From Patescibacteria group bacterium (GTDB taxonomy: Bacteria > Patescibacteriota > Minisyncoccia > UBA6257 > 02-FULL-45-10c): DNA of 38,650 nucleotides. Numbering within the stretch: position 1 is the stretch's first letter; every line of letters begins with the position of its first letter. Below, one piece after another: positions 20,064-28,153 of the stretch. The notes under the pieces were generated by a model, which saw only the letters and a list, made by a program, of their open reading frames with translations, did no database searches and was not told where the DNA came from. Both the position numbers and the translations under genes were made by a program. The DNA is taken from contig JAGWYA010000002.1 in NCBI GenBank assembly GCA_018969615.1, positions 67,070 to 105,719 on the forward strand, in the 5' to 3' direction.

Positions 20064-20591
20064 TCACGACCTCCCTTCTCTGCGTTCTCTCGCGAGCTTT
20101 TCGCGGAGCCTGCGTTTTTCCGCGGGCGGGAGGCTGTCGTAGTTCGGAGGAAGCCCGTAGGCGGCATGCGCCTGGCTCGCTCCTGCGACGGCTGGGTTGA
20201 TCCGCCGGTCCTCGGAGACCAGTTTTCCTCCGATGACCCGCAGTTTCCGTTCGGTCTGACCGGACATCTCGCTGCGGAGAACGCGGCCTCCGAGTCTGTC
20301 GTTGAGGCGCTTGATGCCCTTTATCTTGTTCCCGGAGCGGTTCTCCTGCAGCGCCACGTTCGCTTCGTTCGTCAGCGCCATGCGGAGCAGCTGCGGGAGA
20401 GAGTCCCACTCCTGCACGACGAGGTCGACGACCTCGTCGTTTGCGCAGCCGTTGATGATGATCCGTGCGGTCGTGCCGAGCTTCTTGGTGTTCCATCCCG
20501 AGTAGCGCAGGTCCGGACCTTTGTCCTCGAGGACGCTGCGCCAGGTATGGAGCGGTATGTTTGACTCCACCATCCAGCTGAGAAGGCTCAT
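20064..20591 (-). CDS. Unrecognised 175-residue protein
   Basis: ATG 20591 is chosen because AGGAGG ends 5 nt upstream; the track's GTG (20597) overlaps that site. The N-terminal ~70 residues (LSWMVESNIPLHTWRSVLEDKGPDLRYSGWNTKKLGTTARIIINGCANDEV) look folded and Trp-rich. The C-terminus is basic and helical (LPPAEKRRLREKLARERREGRS). No family was recognised. A perfect palindrome overlaps its promoter, so it is probably repressed or autoregulated. The overlapping 222-residue frame on the same strand is a shadow. Confidence 0.6.
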   Translation of the reverse strand: MSLLSWMVESNIPLHTWRSVLEDKGPDLRYSGWNTKKLGTTARIIINGCANDEVVDLVVQEWDSLPQLLRMALTNEANVALQENRSGNKIKGIKRLNDRLGGRVLRSEMSGQTERKLRVIGGKLVSEDRRINPAVAGASQAHAAYGLPPNYDSLPPAEKRRLREKLARERREGRS

Positions 20592-20622
20592 GTGCACCTC
20601 CTGAGTGCAAAAGTAACTTCAT

Positions 20623-20652
20623 ATAGTATATACTATTTATCCGATTTGTCAA
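20623..20652 (-). promoter_or_regulatory. Promoter with palindromic operator
   Basis: On the minus strand: TTGACA (20652-20647), 16 bp to TATACT (20630-20625) or 18 bp to TACTAT. The 14-bp perfect palindrome ATAGTATATACTAT (20623-20636) covers the -10. Confidence 0.65.
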
Positions 20653-20696
20653 TCTTATAGATCAAAGGACATACACCGTGGAAAGCTTATTTTTAT

Positions 20697-20725
20697 TTGA
20701 AACTGCTCCTCTTTTACCCTAAAAT
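20697..20725 (+). promoter_or_regulatory. ileS promoter
   Basis: TTGAAA (20697-20702), 17 bp, TAAAAT (20720-20725), 9 nt before ATG. An AGGAG lies between the -10 and the start codon, but would be mostly upstream of the predicted transcription start. Confidence 0.6.
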
Positions 20726-20734
20726 AGGAGAGAC

Positions 20735-23700
20735 ATGCTACGGAACCGAAAAGAGTTCAAATTGCCGGAGATCGAAGAGGAGGTCCTTGCGTTCTGGAAA
20801 ACGAACGCTATTTTTGAGAAGTCGCTGAAGCAGCGCGAAGGCGCAAAGCGGTTCAAGTTCTTCGAAGGTCCGCCGACCGCGAACGGCCGTCCGGGCATCC
20901 ATCATGTGCTTGGCCGCGCGTTCAAAGACGTGATCCCGCGCTATAAAACGATGCGGGGATTTTTCGTACGCCGGCAGGCCGGCTGGGACACCCACGGATT
21001 GCCGGTGGAGATCGAAGTGGAAAAATCGCTCGGCCTGAAGAACAAGCAGGAGATCGAGAAATTCGGTATCGCCGAGTTCAATGAAAAAGCGAAGGCATCG
21101 GTGTGGAAGTACCAGGACGAATGGGAGAAGCTGACCGACCGTGTCGGGTACTGGCTGTCGATGAAGGATGCGTACATTACGTATAAGCCTGCATATGTGG
21201 AAACGCTGTGGTGGGTGTTCCGTCAGATCGCGGATAAGGGTTTGCTGACGCAGTCGTTCAAGATCACGCCGTATTGCCCGCGCTGCCAGACACCGCTGTC
21301 GAGCCATGAAATGGGACAGCCGGGCGTGTATAAGAAAGTGAAGGACCCGTCGGTGTTCGTAAAGTTCAAGATCAAAGGCGCGAAAGGAAAGAAGAAGGCG
21401 ACGGAATATCTCTTGGTCTGGACGACGACGCCGTGGACATTGCCGTCGAACGTTGCGATCGCGGTGAATCCGGAATTGAGCTATACGAAGTACAAGATCG
21501 GCAAGGATTTCATCTGGTCCTATAATCCGCCTCCAATGCCGGATACGCCGGCCGGAACGCCGCCGGTGGATATTGAAGTGATCGAGAAGATCTCGGGGCA
21601 AAAGATGATCGGCTGGGAATATGAGCCGCTGTTCAAAGTCGCCGGCCCGTGGCTGAAGAACAAAAAATTCTTCCGTGTCTATGGAGCCGAGTTTGTATCT
21701 ACTGAGGACGGTACCGGACTGGTGCACATCGCGCCGGCGTTCGGCGAGGATGATATGCAGCTGATCAAAAAACACCAGAAGGACCTGGTGGGGCAGATCC
21801 CGATCACGATCGACGGCCGCGGTATCGTCCAGAAGGGATTGCCGGGCGCGGGACGGTTCGCAAAACAAGCCGACAAAGACATCATTGCCGAGCTGACCAA
21901 GCGCGGCGTCATGCTGAAGAGCGGCGAGATCGAACACGACTATCCGTTCTGCTGGAGATGCGGCACGCCGATCCTGTATTTCTCCCGGTTCTCCTGGTTC
22001 ATCGAAATGAGTGCGCTCCGTGATGAACTGCTGCGCAATAACGAGAGGATCAATTGGGTGCCGGAACACATCAAAGAGGGCCGGTTCGGCGAGTGGCTGC
22101 GCGAGATCAAGGACTGGGCGGTTTCCCGCGACCGGTATTGGGGCACGCCGCTGCCGATCTGGAAGTGCGAAGAGTGCGAAGCGACCCGCGTGGTCGGAAG
22201 TCTTGAGGACCTTGATGCGCACGCGTTCGCCACGAACAATTTCTATCTGCTGCGCCACGGTGAGGCGGAACATAACGTTAAAGATATCGTTGCATCGGGG
22301 CCGGAGAAGGGTGCTCATATTTCAAAACTGACAAAAAAGGGAATTGAAGAGGCGACTCATGCCGGCGAGAATATGCGAAAGATCTTGAAAGGGAAGAAGC
22401 TCGATCTGATCGTGACGTCACCGTATCACCGGACGAAACAGACTGCGCGCATCGTTGCGAAAGCGACAAAAGCAAAAGTAATTGTTGATAAGCGCTTACG
22501 CGAGTTGGACACGGGGATCTTCAATTGGCGGCCGGTGCAGGACCATAAGGATTTCTTCGCATCGCCGCTCGAAGAGTTCACGAAAACCCCTCCGGGCGGG
22601 GAGAATTTGAATGACGTGAAGCGCCGCATGTTCGAGGTCGTCCGCGATCTCAATGCGAAGTATGCGAACAAGAACATCCTCATCGTCAGCCACGGTGACC
22701 CGCTGTGGGTGCTGGAAGGCATGATGCGCGGCTTGAGCAATGAAGAGATGCTGAAGATGGACTATATCAATACCGACGGATCGGTCCGTACCGCGCCGCT
22801 GCATAACTGGCCGTACAATCTCGATGGCGAACTGGATATCCATCGCCCGTACGTGGATGAGCTCGCGCTCGCGTGTTCGAAATGCAAAAGCCTGCCTGCC
22901 AGTAGGCAGGGAAAGATGCTTCGCGTGAAAGAAGTTGCTGACGTATGGTTCGACTCCGGTGCGATGCCGTTCGCGCAGGTGCATTACCCGTTCGCTTTTC
23001 CGGAGGCGGAGACCGGGACTTTGAGCGAGAAGAGCCTTGAGAAGGTCATTGATTTCCCGGCTGACTATATCAGCGAGGGGATCGACCAGACACGCGGGTG
23101 GTTCTACACGCTTCTCGCGGTCTCGACCGCGTTGGGTCTTGAAAGTCCGTATAAGAACGTCATTACGCTCGGGTTGGTGCTCGATAAGAACGGACAGAAG
23201 ATGTCCAAATCGAAAGGCAATACGGTAAGCCCGTGGGACATGATGCAAAAGTACGGCGCCGATATCGTCCGCTGGTATTTCTATACCGTGAACCCGCCGA
23301 GCGAACCGAAGCGCTTCGATGAGCTGGATCTGGGGAAGATGCTGCGGAAATATATCATGATCCTTTATAATTCGTTCGTCTTCCTCGATACGTACGGCGA
23401 GAAGATGACTGCGGCAAAACCGGCGACGGCAAGCAAAAATATCTTGGACCAGTGGATCATGGCCCGTTTGAACCAGACGATGCAGGCGGTTACCGAGGGG
23501 CTTGAAACCTATGATGTCGGCGGCGCCGGAAAGGCCTTGGAATCATTCACGGACGATCTGTCACGATGGTACATCCGCCGTTCCCGCGCGCGTTTGCAGC
23601 GTCCCGCTGACGGAGCCGATTATGCGCATGCATCGGCGACGCTGTGGCATGCATTGCATACCGTGAGCCTGCTGACCGCGCCGTTCACGCCGTTCTTTGC

Positions 23701-24295
23701 GGATGCGCTTTATCTTTCACTGACCGGAAAGGCACAAAAAGAATCGGTGCATTTGGAGGACTGGCCGGAAGCCGACAAGAAAGCGATCGATTATGCATTG
23801 CTTGAAAAAATGGAAGAGGTTCGCCGGATCTCGAGCGCGGCGCTTGCGGTCCGCGCGGAGAAGGGCGTGAAAGTGCGCCAGCCGCTCCAGACGCTTGAGA
23901 TCAAGTCAAATAAGCTTGATGTCCGCGACACGGCGCTGCTTGATATCTTAAAGGATGAGGTTAATGTGAAAGAGGTCCGCTGGAATTTTGATATGGCGGA
24001 TGAACTTCTGTTCGATCTGACGATCACGCCTGAGCTGAAAGCGGAAGGAACACTGCGCGAAGTTGCCCGCATGGTCCAGGGGCTGCGCCATGATGCGAAC
24101 TATATCCCGACCGATGCGATCACGTTAATGATCGAGGGGCCGGCAGAGGTCGTTCATGCGCTGACCGATCATCTTGAGCGTTTGAAAAAAGACGTTGGCG
24201 CCAAAGAAGTGCAATTCCAGCGCGGAACGTTCGATGCGGAACTGAGCTCAAAGATCGATGGACAACCGGTCTGGGTTGGTGTAAAAAAAGTATAA
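20735..24295 (+). CDS. ileS: Isoleucyl-tRNA synthetase with inserted histidine-phosphatase domain
   Basis: 1186 residues; a usual IleRS of this class is near 1000. The catalytic start is GPPTANGRPGIHHV (HIGH region, ~46-58). The CP1 editing domain follows (LVWTTTPWTLPSNVA; GTGLVHIAPAFGEDD). WFDSGAMPFAQ and KMSKSKGN (~822) belong to the synthetase, as does the C-terminal anticodon-binding part (DDLSRWYIRRSR). Between VVGSLEDLDAHA and DIHRPYVDEL (~500-695) lies a whole histidine-phosphatase domain: YLLRHGEAEHN, TSPYHRTKQTARI, RELDTGIFN and IVSHGDPL. All catalytic Arg/His/Glu positions are kept. The zinc knuckle WKCEECEA/CSKCK flanks the insert and itself contains a palindrome-encoded LPASRQG. 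The insert's role is unknown. It has its own promoter, with a small gene following 8 bp later. Confidence 0.95.
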   Translation: MLRNRKEFKLPEIEEEVLAFWKTNAIFEKSLKQREGAKRFKFFEGPPTANGRPGIHHVLGRAFKDVIPRYKTMRGFFVRRQAGWDTHGLPVEIEVEKSLGLKNKQEIEKFGIAEFNEKAKASVWKYQDEWEKLTDRVGYWLSMKDAYITYKPAYVETLWWVFRQIADKGLLTQSFKITPYCPRCQTPLSSHEMGQPGVYKKVKDPSVFVKFKIKGAKGKKKATEYLLVWTTTPWTLPSNVAIAVNPELSYTKYKIGKDFIWSYNPPPMPDTPAGTPPVDIEVIEKISGQKMIGWEYEPLFKVAGPWLKNKKFFRVYGAEFVSTEDGTGLVHIAPAFGEDDMQLIKKHQKDLVGQIPITIDGRGIVQKGLPGAGRFAKQADKDIIAELTKRGVMLKSGEIEHDYPFCWRCGTPILYFSRFSWFIEMSALRDELLRNNERINWVPEHIKEGRFGEWLREIKDWAVSRDRYWGTPLPIWKCEECEATRVVGSLEDLDAHAFATNNFYLLRHGEAEHNVKDIVASGPEKGAHISKLTKKGIEEATHAGENMRKILKGKKLDLIVTSPYHRTKQTARIVAKATKAKVIVDKRLRELDTGIFNWRPVQDHKDFFASPLEEFTKTPPGGENLNDVKRRMFEVVRDLNAKYANKNILIVSHGDPLWVLEGMMRGLSNEEMLKMDYINTDGSVRTAPLHNWPYNLDGELDIHRPYVDELALACSKCKSLPASRQGKMLRVKEVADVWFDSGAMPFAQVHYPFAFPEAETGTLSEKSLEKVIDFPADYISEGIDQTRGWFYTLLAVSTALGLESPYKNVITLGLVLDKNGQKMSKSKGNTVSPWDMMQKYGADIVRWYFYTVNPPSEPKRFDELDLGKMLRKYIMILYNSFVFLDTYGEKMTAAKPATASKNILDQWIMARLNQTMQAVTEGLETYDVGGAGKALESFTDDLSRWYIRRSRARLQRPADGADYAHASATLWHALHTVSLLTAPFTPFFADALYLSLTGKAQKESVHLEDWPEADKKAIDYALLEKMEEVRRISSAALAVRAEKGVKVRQPLQTLEIKSNKLDVRDTALLDILKDEVNVKEVRWNFDMADELLFDLTITPELKAEGTLREVARMVQGLRHDANYIPTDAITLMIEGPAEVVHALTDHLERLKKDVGAKEVQFQRGTFDAELSSKIDGQPVWVGVKKV
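22891..22910. repeat. Short palindromic repeat inside the ileS coding region
   Basis: CCTGCCT-gccagt-AGGCAGG encodes LPASRQG within the second CxxC knuckle of IleRS. In relatives the Cys pair is usually followed directly by G(K)MKRV-like residues. This is a typical in-frame insertion of a small mobile palindrome, from memory of the similar LPAGRQ/LPTGRQ insertions in CPR proteins. Confidence 0.6.
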
Positions 24296-24303
24296 CAACA
24301 TCT

Positions 24304-24615
24304 ATGAATGATTTTGAAAAACTCATGAAGCGCGAGGGGATGGAGAAGGTCATGAAGCCAACCGCAGAGGCGTTTGAACAGCTGATGCGAAAAAGCGGAT
24401 TAGAGGGTATCGCCGGGAAGGAGGGCGAGAAGTTCATCGTTCGGGGTAAGGATGAAGGAGATTCCGATTTCAAAGTTCTTGCCGAATTTGATACGGCTAA
24501 GGAAGCCGAAGAATGGTATGGTACCGTCGGACAGCTGGTGATCGAAGGGGGCGGAGCGTTATTGCTCGAATACGGGCCGTCTGAGCTGCACGAGAATAAA
24601 GAAGAAGAGGAATAA
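24304..24615 (+). CDS. Small acidic protein downstream of ileS, unrecognised
   Basis: 103 residues starting MNDFEKLMKREGMEKVMKP, 8 bp after the ileS stop and so probably co-transcribed. The first ~45 residues are helical. Residues 45-95 (KFIVRGKDEGDSDFKVLAEFDTAKEAEEWYGTVGQLVIEGGGALLLEYG) look like an alpha/beta fold of a small cytosolic domain. The tail is poly-Glu (NKEEEE). No family was recognised. It ends at a hairpin shared with the convergent gene. Confidence 0.6.
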   Translation: MNDFEKLMKREGMEKVMKPTAEAFEQLMRKSGLEGIAGKEGEKFIVRGKDEGDSDFKVLAEFDTAKEAEEWYGTVGQLVIEGGGALLLEYGPSELHENKEEEE

Positions 24616-24640
24616 AAAAACCGCCCGGAAGGGCGGCTTA
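24613..24640. terminator. Convergent terminator hairpin
   Basis: CCGCCC-ggaa-GGGCGG. The T-run is strong on the minus strand (TTTTTTTATT) and weak on the plus strand. Confidence 0.8.
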
Positions 24641-24646
24641 ATATTA

Positions 24647-24913
24647 TCACATCGGATGGATCTTTTTACGCCTGAGCTGATTACAGAGCACGCGCTTAAC
24701 TTCGAACGATGGTTCGCGGACGAGATAGAGGGTCATCCCTTTGCCTAAGTTCGGCTCTTTGATCTTTTGTTCGATCACGCGGATCGATGAGCGGCGAACG
24801 AATTCCCAGCTCATGGCCTTCATGAGCTTTTTGTTGACGAACATGTCGCCGGTATGCCCAAATCCTCTTCGTTTCAGAAGAAGAAGCTTCTTTTTGAGAG
24901 CGCAACAGACCAT
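24647..24913 (-). CDS. Small basic orphan protein
   Basis: 88 residues from ATG 24913, with AGGAGG 7 nt upstream; the track's TTG (24919) is less likely. It is lysine/arginine-rich (MVCCALKKKLLLLKRRGFGHTGDMFVNKKLM...) and ends RVLCNQLRRKKIHPM. The composition suggests nucleic-acid or ribosome binding, but no family was recognised. A TTGACA promoter overlaps the trpS terminator; a hairpin terminator follows. Confidence 0.55.
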   Translation of the reverse strand: MVCCALKKKLLLLKRRGFGHTGDMFVNKKLMKAMSWEFVRRSSIRVIEQKIKEPNLGKGMTLYLVREPSFEVKRVLCNQLRRKKIHPM

Positions 24914-24948
24914 AGGCAAACCTCCTTTTTCGAAATGATGCTACTCCC

Positions 24949-24978
24949 AGCTTACACAAAGACGGTCTCTGGTGTCAA
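24949..24978 (-). promoter_or_regulatory. Promoter of the 24647 gene, overlapping the trpS terminator
   Basis: On the minus strand: TTGACA (24978-24973), 18 bp, TAAGCT (24954-24949). The TT of the -35 box is the end of the trpS terminator T-run. Confidence 0.55.
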
Positions 24979-25010
24979 AAAAATCGCCTCGACGTGAGTC
25001 GGGGCGATCT
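24976..25010 (-). terminator. trpS terminator
   Basis: On the minus strand ATCGCC-CGAC-tcac-GTCG-GGCGAT with one mismatched pair, then TTTTTTTG. Confidence 0.88.
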
Positions 25011-25011
25011 T

Positions 25012-26037
25012 TTAGAGAAGGCCGAGCTTTGTTTTGACCACTTTCATTTTTGCATCGGCAAGCTTTTTTGCTTTTGCATCGCCGGTCTTTAGTGCCGACT
25101 TAATTTTTGCATCCGCTATCTTGGTGTCGCGGAACGGAGCAAGCGCATCCACGGCAAGATCGGCGAGATCAGCTTTGAACTGGCCGTAGCCCTTGCCGGC
25201 GTATTTCTTTTCCAGTTCGGGAATGGGCGTTCCGGAGAGCGCTTCGTAGATGCTGAGCAGATTGGCGACGCCAGCCTTGCTTTCGGGATCGAATTTCACT
25301 TCGGACCCGGAATCGGTGACCGCGCGCATGATCTTTTTCTTTATATCGGCCGGAGAGTCATCGAGGAAGAGGCATCCTTCCGGCTGGGACTTGGACATTT
25401 TCTTTTCCGGATCGGTCAGGCTCATCACGCGCGAGGTCTTCGTCAAAAGCTCTTTCGGCTCGGCGAATGTCGCGCCGAATCGGGTATTGAATTTTCTGGC
25501 AAGCATGCGGGCGAATTCAAGGTGCTGGAGCTGATCTTTGCCTACCGGAACGAATTCTCCGTTGAAAATAAGAATATCAGCCGCCATCAGGACGGGGTAC
25601 TCGACCAATCCATAGTTGGTGTTCTCTATGATCTGATCGTATCCTTCCTTCGTCAGTTTTTCTCTCTCTTCGGGTTTGAGCGCCTGCAGGACCTTTTCTT
25701 TGAACGCGGTCATCCGCAGTAATTCACCCGGAGGGACCAATGTGCTTAAGATCCACTTCAATTCTTGGAGCGGCTGGATCTTTGATTGCTGGAAAATGAT
25801 CGATCTCTTCGGATCGAGGCCGGCGATCAGAAAACTTTTCGCAAGACCGATGATATTTTCATGGAGGTCCTTCGGATCGGGATTTTCAGTCAGCGCATGC
25901 AGGTCCGCAATAAAGAACAGGCAGCGGTAGTCGCCCGCATTTTGCAGTTCGACGAAATTCTTCAGGGCGCCCAAATAATTGCCGAGATGGAGCCGACCGG
26001 TCGGTTGGATGCCGCTGATGAGAAGGGGTTTTGCCAT
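25012..26037 (-). CDS. trpS: Tryptophanyl-tRNA synthetase
   Basis: 341 residues, normal class Ic size. The opening LLISGIQPTGRLHLGNYLGALKNFVELQ has the GxxPTGxxHLGN form of the HIGH motif. FFIADLHALT, YPVLMAADILIFNGEFVPVGKDQLQHLE and EKKMSKSQPEG (KMSKS) follow. It charges tRNA-Trp. It lies 24 bp after the RNase J gene on the same strand without an obvious promoter, so RNase J and trpS are probably one mRNA ending at the terminator here. Confidence 0.97.
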   Translation of the reverse strand: MAKPLLISGIQPTGRLHLGNYLGALKNFVELQNAGDYRCLFFIADLHALTENPDPKDLHENIIGLAKSFLIAGLDPKRSIIFQQSKIQPLQELKWILSTLVPPGELLRMTAFKEKVLQALKPEEREKLTKEGYDQIIENTNYGLVEYPVLMAADILIFNGEFVPVGKDQLQHLEFARMLARKFNTRFGATFAEPKELLTKTSRVMSLTDPEKKMSKSQPEGCLFLDDSPADIKKKIMRAVTDSGSEVKFDPESKAGVANLLSIYEALSGTPIPELEKKYAGKGYGQFKADLADLAVDALAPFRDTKIADAKIKSALKTGDAKAKKLADAKMKVVKTKLGLL

Positions 26038-26061
26038 ACGAGTGATATGGCGCCGGGTGCG

Positions 26062-27903
26062 TTAGAGCTCGATAAGGACCGGAAGCACCATCGGACGCCT
26101 CTTAGTCTTAGTATACAGGAATTGTCCGATCTGGTCGCGGATCAGTCCTTTGACGTAGTCGGGTTCAGGCTCCGTAGACTTCGGAATGCGCTCAAGGAGC
26201 GATTTCAATTTTGTCCTCATGCCATGGAGCAGTTCCTGATTATCTTTAAGATAGATGAATCCGCGGGAGATGATATCCGGCGTTTTGAGGAGCCGGCCGT
26301 TGCGGCGGTCGATCGTCACGATGACGACCACCATGCCTTCATCGGCAAGGAGAAGCCGGTCGCGGAGCACGACCTCCTGGACATCGCCGACGCCGAGACC
26401 GTCGACGAGCACGTAGTTCGTCGGAACGCGCTGGCTGGTGACCGTCACTTTATCTTCATCAATGCGGGCGACTTGGCCGTTGTCCATCAGGACGGCGCGG
26501 TCCTTGGTGAGCCCCATTTCCTGGGCGACCGAAGCCGCCGCTTTCCGCTTGAAGAAATAGCCGTGGATCGGAATAACGTTCCTTGGCTTGACCAGCTTCA
26601 AAACGATGCGAAGATCCTCTTTGAGGCAGTGTCCGCTCGAGTGAATGTCGAGGAGGCGGTAATTGTACACGTTGTCCACCTGGCGCGCGATGTTATCTTG
26701 GAGCGCCTGGACGCTGCGTTCATTTCCCGGAACGACGGAGGAGGAGAACACGACGGTGTCCGACGGTTTCAGGCGGACGACCTTGTGTTCGCCGTTCGCA
26801 ATACGTGTCAGGCCGGCGTTCGGTTCGCCCTGGCCGCCGGTCGAAAGGATAAGGACTTTGTCGTCTTTCTGCTTGTTCACTTCTTCTACCGGGATCACAT
26901 GGTCCTTTTTGAATTTCATGTAGCCGAGGCTTTTGGCGATCTCGACGTTGTTCTTCATAGAGCGTCCGTTGATCGCAACGCGACGGCCGAGCTTCTCCGC
27001 GGTCATGATGATCTCGGCAAGGCGAACGAGCAGGGAAGCGAAGGTCGCTACGATCACGCGTCCTTGCGCGTTCTCGAAGATCATTTCGAGGTTCTTGATG
27101 ACGACCGGTTCCGGAACGGACGTGCCTTCCATGTCAGCGTTCGTGCTGTCCATGAGAAGCGTATGAATGTTCCTTTTGCCGAGCTTCTCGAAGATCTCAA
27201 GATGGACCGGGTTCCCGTCGAGGTCGCGTTCAACGCGGAAGTCGCCGAAGCTTGCCATATTGCCCATCGGGGTCTCTAAAATGAAGCCGATAGCGTCGGG
27301 GATCGTATGATCGATATAGAAGAACTCCGCCGTGAAGTGCGATGAAATGCGCACGCGGTCGCCGTCGCCGACGATCTGGATCTTCGGGCGCGGCAGGTTT
27401 GGAAATTCTTCGAACCGTTTTTCCACCAGTGCCTTGGTCAGCGCGGCGGTATAGATGATCGGATTGCCGATCTTCTGGATGATGTACGGCAGCGCATGAA
27501 TGTGGTCATAGTGGCCGTGGGTCAGGATGATGCCGCGGATATTCTGCCGTTTCGGCTCGAGCGAGCTGACGTTCGGAATGATGTAGTCCACGCCCGGAGT
27601 TTCTTCTTCCGGGAATTGAATACCGGCGTCGATCATGACGATCTCGTCCTTGTATTCGAAGTAGGCGCAGTTCTGTCCGATCTGCTCCATGCCGCCGAGC
27701 GGTACGTAGCGAAGCATCGGTTCGCCTTTTTCTTCATGCGTCACGATTTGCGCCGGCTGCACATGATGCTGCGGCGGACGCTGCGCGTGAGGCTGCGAGC
27801 GGTGCTGCGGCGGACGGTTTCCGTGCCGCTGAGCTTCTCTCGGTTGGTTATGTTCTCTTTTATGGGGATGAAAGTCCCGTTTTGGTGCTTGAATTCTTGT
27901 CAT
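26062..27903 (-). CDS. rnj: Ribonuclease J with His/Pro/Arg-rich N-terminal extension
   Basis: 613 residues. The metallo-beta-lactamase core starts ~residue 63 (MLRYVPLGGMEQIGQNCAYFEY). Metal-site motifs are ILTHGHYDHIHALPY (HxHxDH), the His in YIDHTIPDAIG, the Asp in FGDFRVERD, and HSSGHCLKEDL in the beta-CASP part. The C-terminus GLIRDQIGQFLYTKTKRRPMVLPVLIEL is family-like. It degrades and processes RNA as a 5'-3' exo- and endonuclease. The first ~60 residues (HPHKREHNQPREAQRHGNRPPQHRSQPHAQ) are a low-complexity basic tail that may bind RNA. A 5'-leader rich in TAAGTAAGT/ATTAATTA repeats separates it from tRNA-Leu. Confidence 0.93.
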   Translation of the reverse strand: MTRIQAPKRDFHPHKREHNQPREAQRHGNRPPQHRSQPHAQRPPQHHVQPAQIVTHEEKGEPMLRYVPLGGMEQIGQNCAYFEYKDEIVMIDAGIQFPEEETPGVDYIIPNVSSLEPKRQNIRGIILTHGHYDHIHALPYIIQKIGNPIIYTAALTKALVEKRFEEFPNLPRPKIQIVGDGDRVRISSHFTAEFFYIDHTIPDAIGFILETPMGNMASFGDFRVERDLDGNPVHLEIFEKLGKRNIHTLLMDSTNADMEGTSVPEPVVIKNLEMIFENAQGRVIVATFASLLVRLAEIIMTAEKLGRRVAINGRSMKNNVEIAKSLGYMKFKKDHVIPVEEVNKQKDDKVLILSTGGQGEPNAGLTRIANGEHKVVRLKPSDTVVFSSSVVPGNERSVQALQDNIARQVDNVYNYRLLDIHSSGHCLKEDLRIVLKLVKPRNVIPIHGYFFKRKAAASVAQEMGLTKDRAVLMDNGQVARIDEDKVTVTSQRVPTNYVLVDGLGVGDVQEVVLRDRLLLADEGMVVVIVTIDRRNGRLLKTPDIISRGFIYLKDNQELLHGMRTKLKSLLERIPKSTEPEPDYVKGLIRDQIGQFLYTKTKRRPMVLPVLIEL

Positions 27904-28036
27904 TACGTTTATTATTTTTTTGATTAATTAATTTTTTATTACTTACTTACTTTTTATTATTTATCGCAAGAGACGAGAGGGCGGCCTACGACCTTTCTAA
28001 TGGATTGCCGTTCCTATCGGTAATGGATAATTTTAG
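27904..28036 (-). promoter_or_regulatory. AT-rich leader between tRNA-Leu and RNase J
   Basis: No gene is seen. On the minus strand it contains AAGTAAGTAAGTAAT and TTAATTAAT repeats just before the RNase J ATG. No clear -35/-10 pair could be assigned, so RNase J may be co-transcribed with the tRNA. Confidence 0.35.
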
Positions 28037-28120
28037 TGCCCTCAAGAGGATTTGAACCTCTATGGGATTGCTCCCGTACGCACCTGAAGCGTATGCGTCT
28101 GCCAGTTCCGCCATGAGGGC
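28037..28120 (-). tRNA. tRNA-Leu (anticodon CAG)
   Basis: Acceptor GCCCTCA/TGAGGGC with discriminator A; CCA is not encoded. The D-arm is GGCGGAACTGGCAGAC. The anticodon arm TACGC-TTCAGGT-GCGTA gives CAG. The long variable arm GGGA-gcaa-TCCC is typical of class II tRNA. The T-arm is AGAGG-TTCAAAT-CCTCT. It reads CUG codons. Confidence 0.97.
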
Positions 28121-28153
28121 AACGATATCGAATGTATGTTACTACAGTATAGC

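Noticed and set aside
19984-20652. 222-aa minus-strand ORF overlapping the 20064 gene
   Set aside because: It lacks the AGGAGG-positioned start, runs through two terminators and has shadow-like Arg/Pro/Ala composition.
20641-20734. T-box or other riboswitch before ileS
   Set aside because: The promoter lies 9 nt before the start codon, leaving no leader for a riboswitch.
20738-22318. 526-aa minus-strand ORF
   Set aside because: Antisense shadow of ileS with no recognisable domain.
25786-27279. 497-aa plus-strand ORF
   Set aside because: Antisense shadow of RNase J and trpS. Low-complexity D/R/V/H composition typical of a complementary frame.
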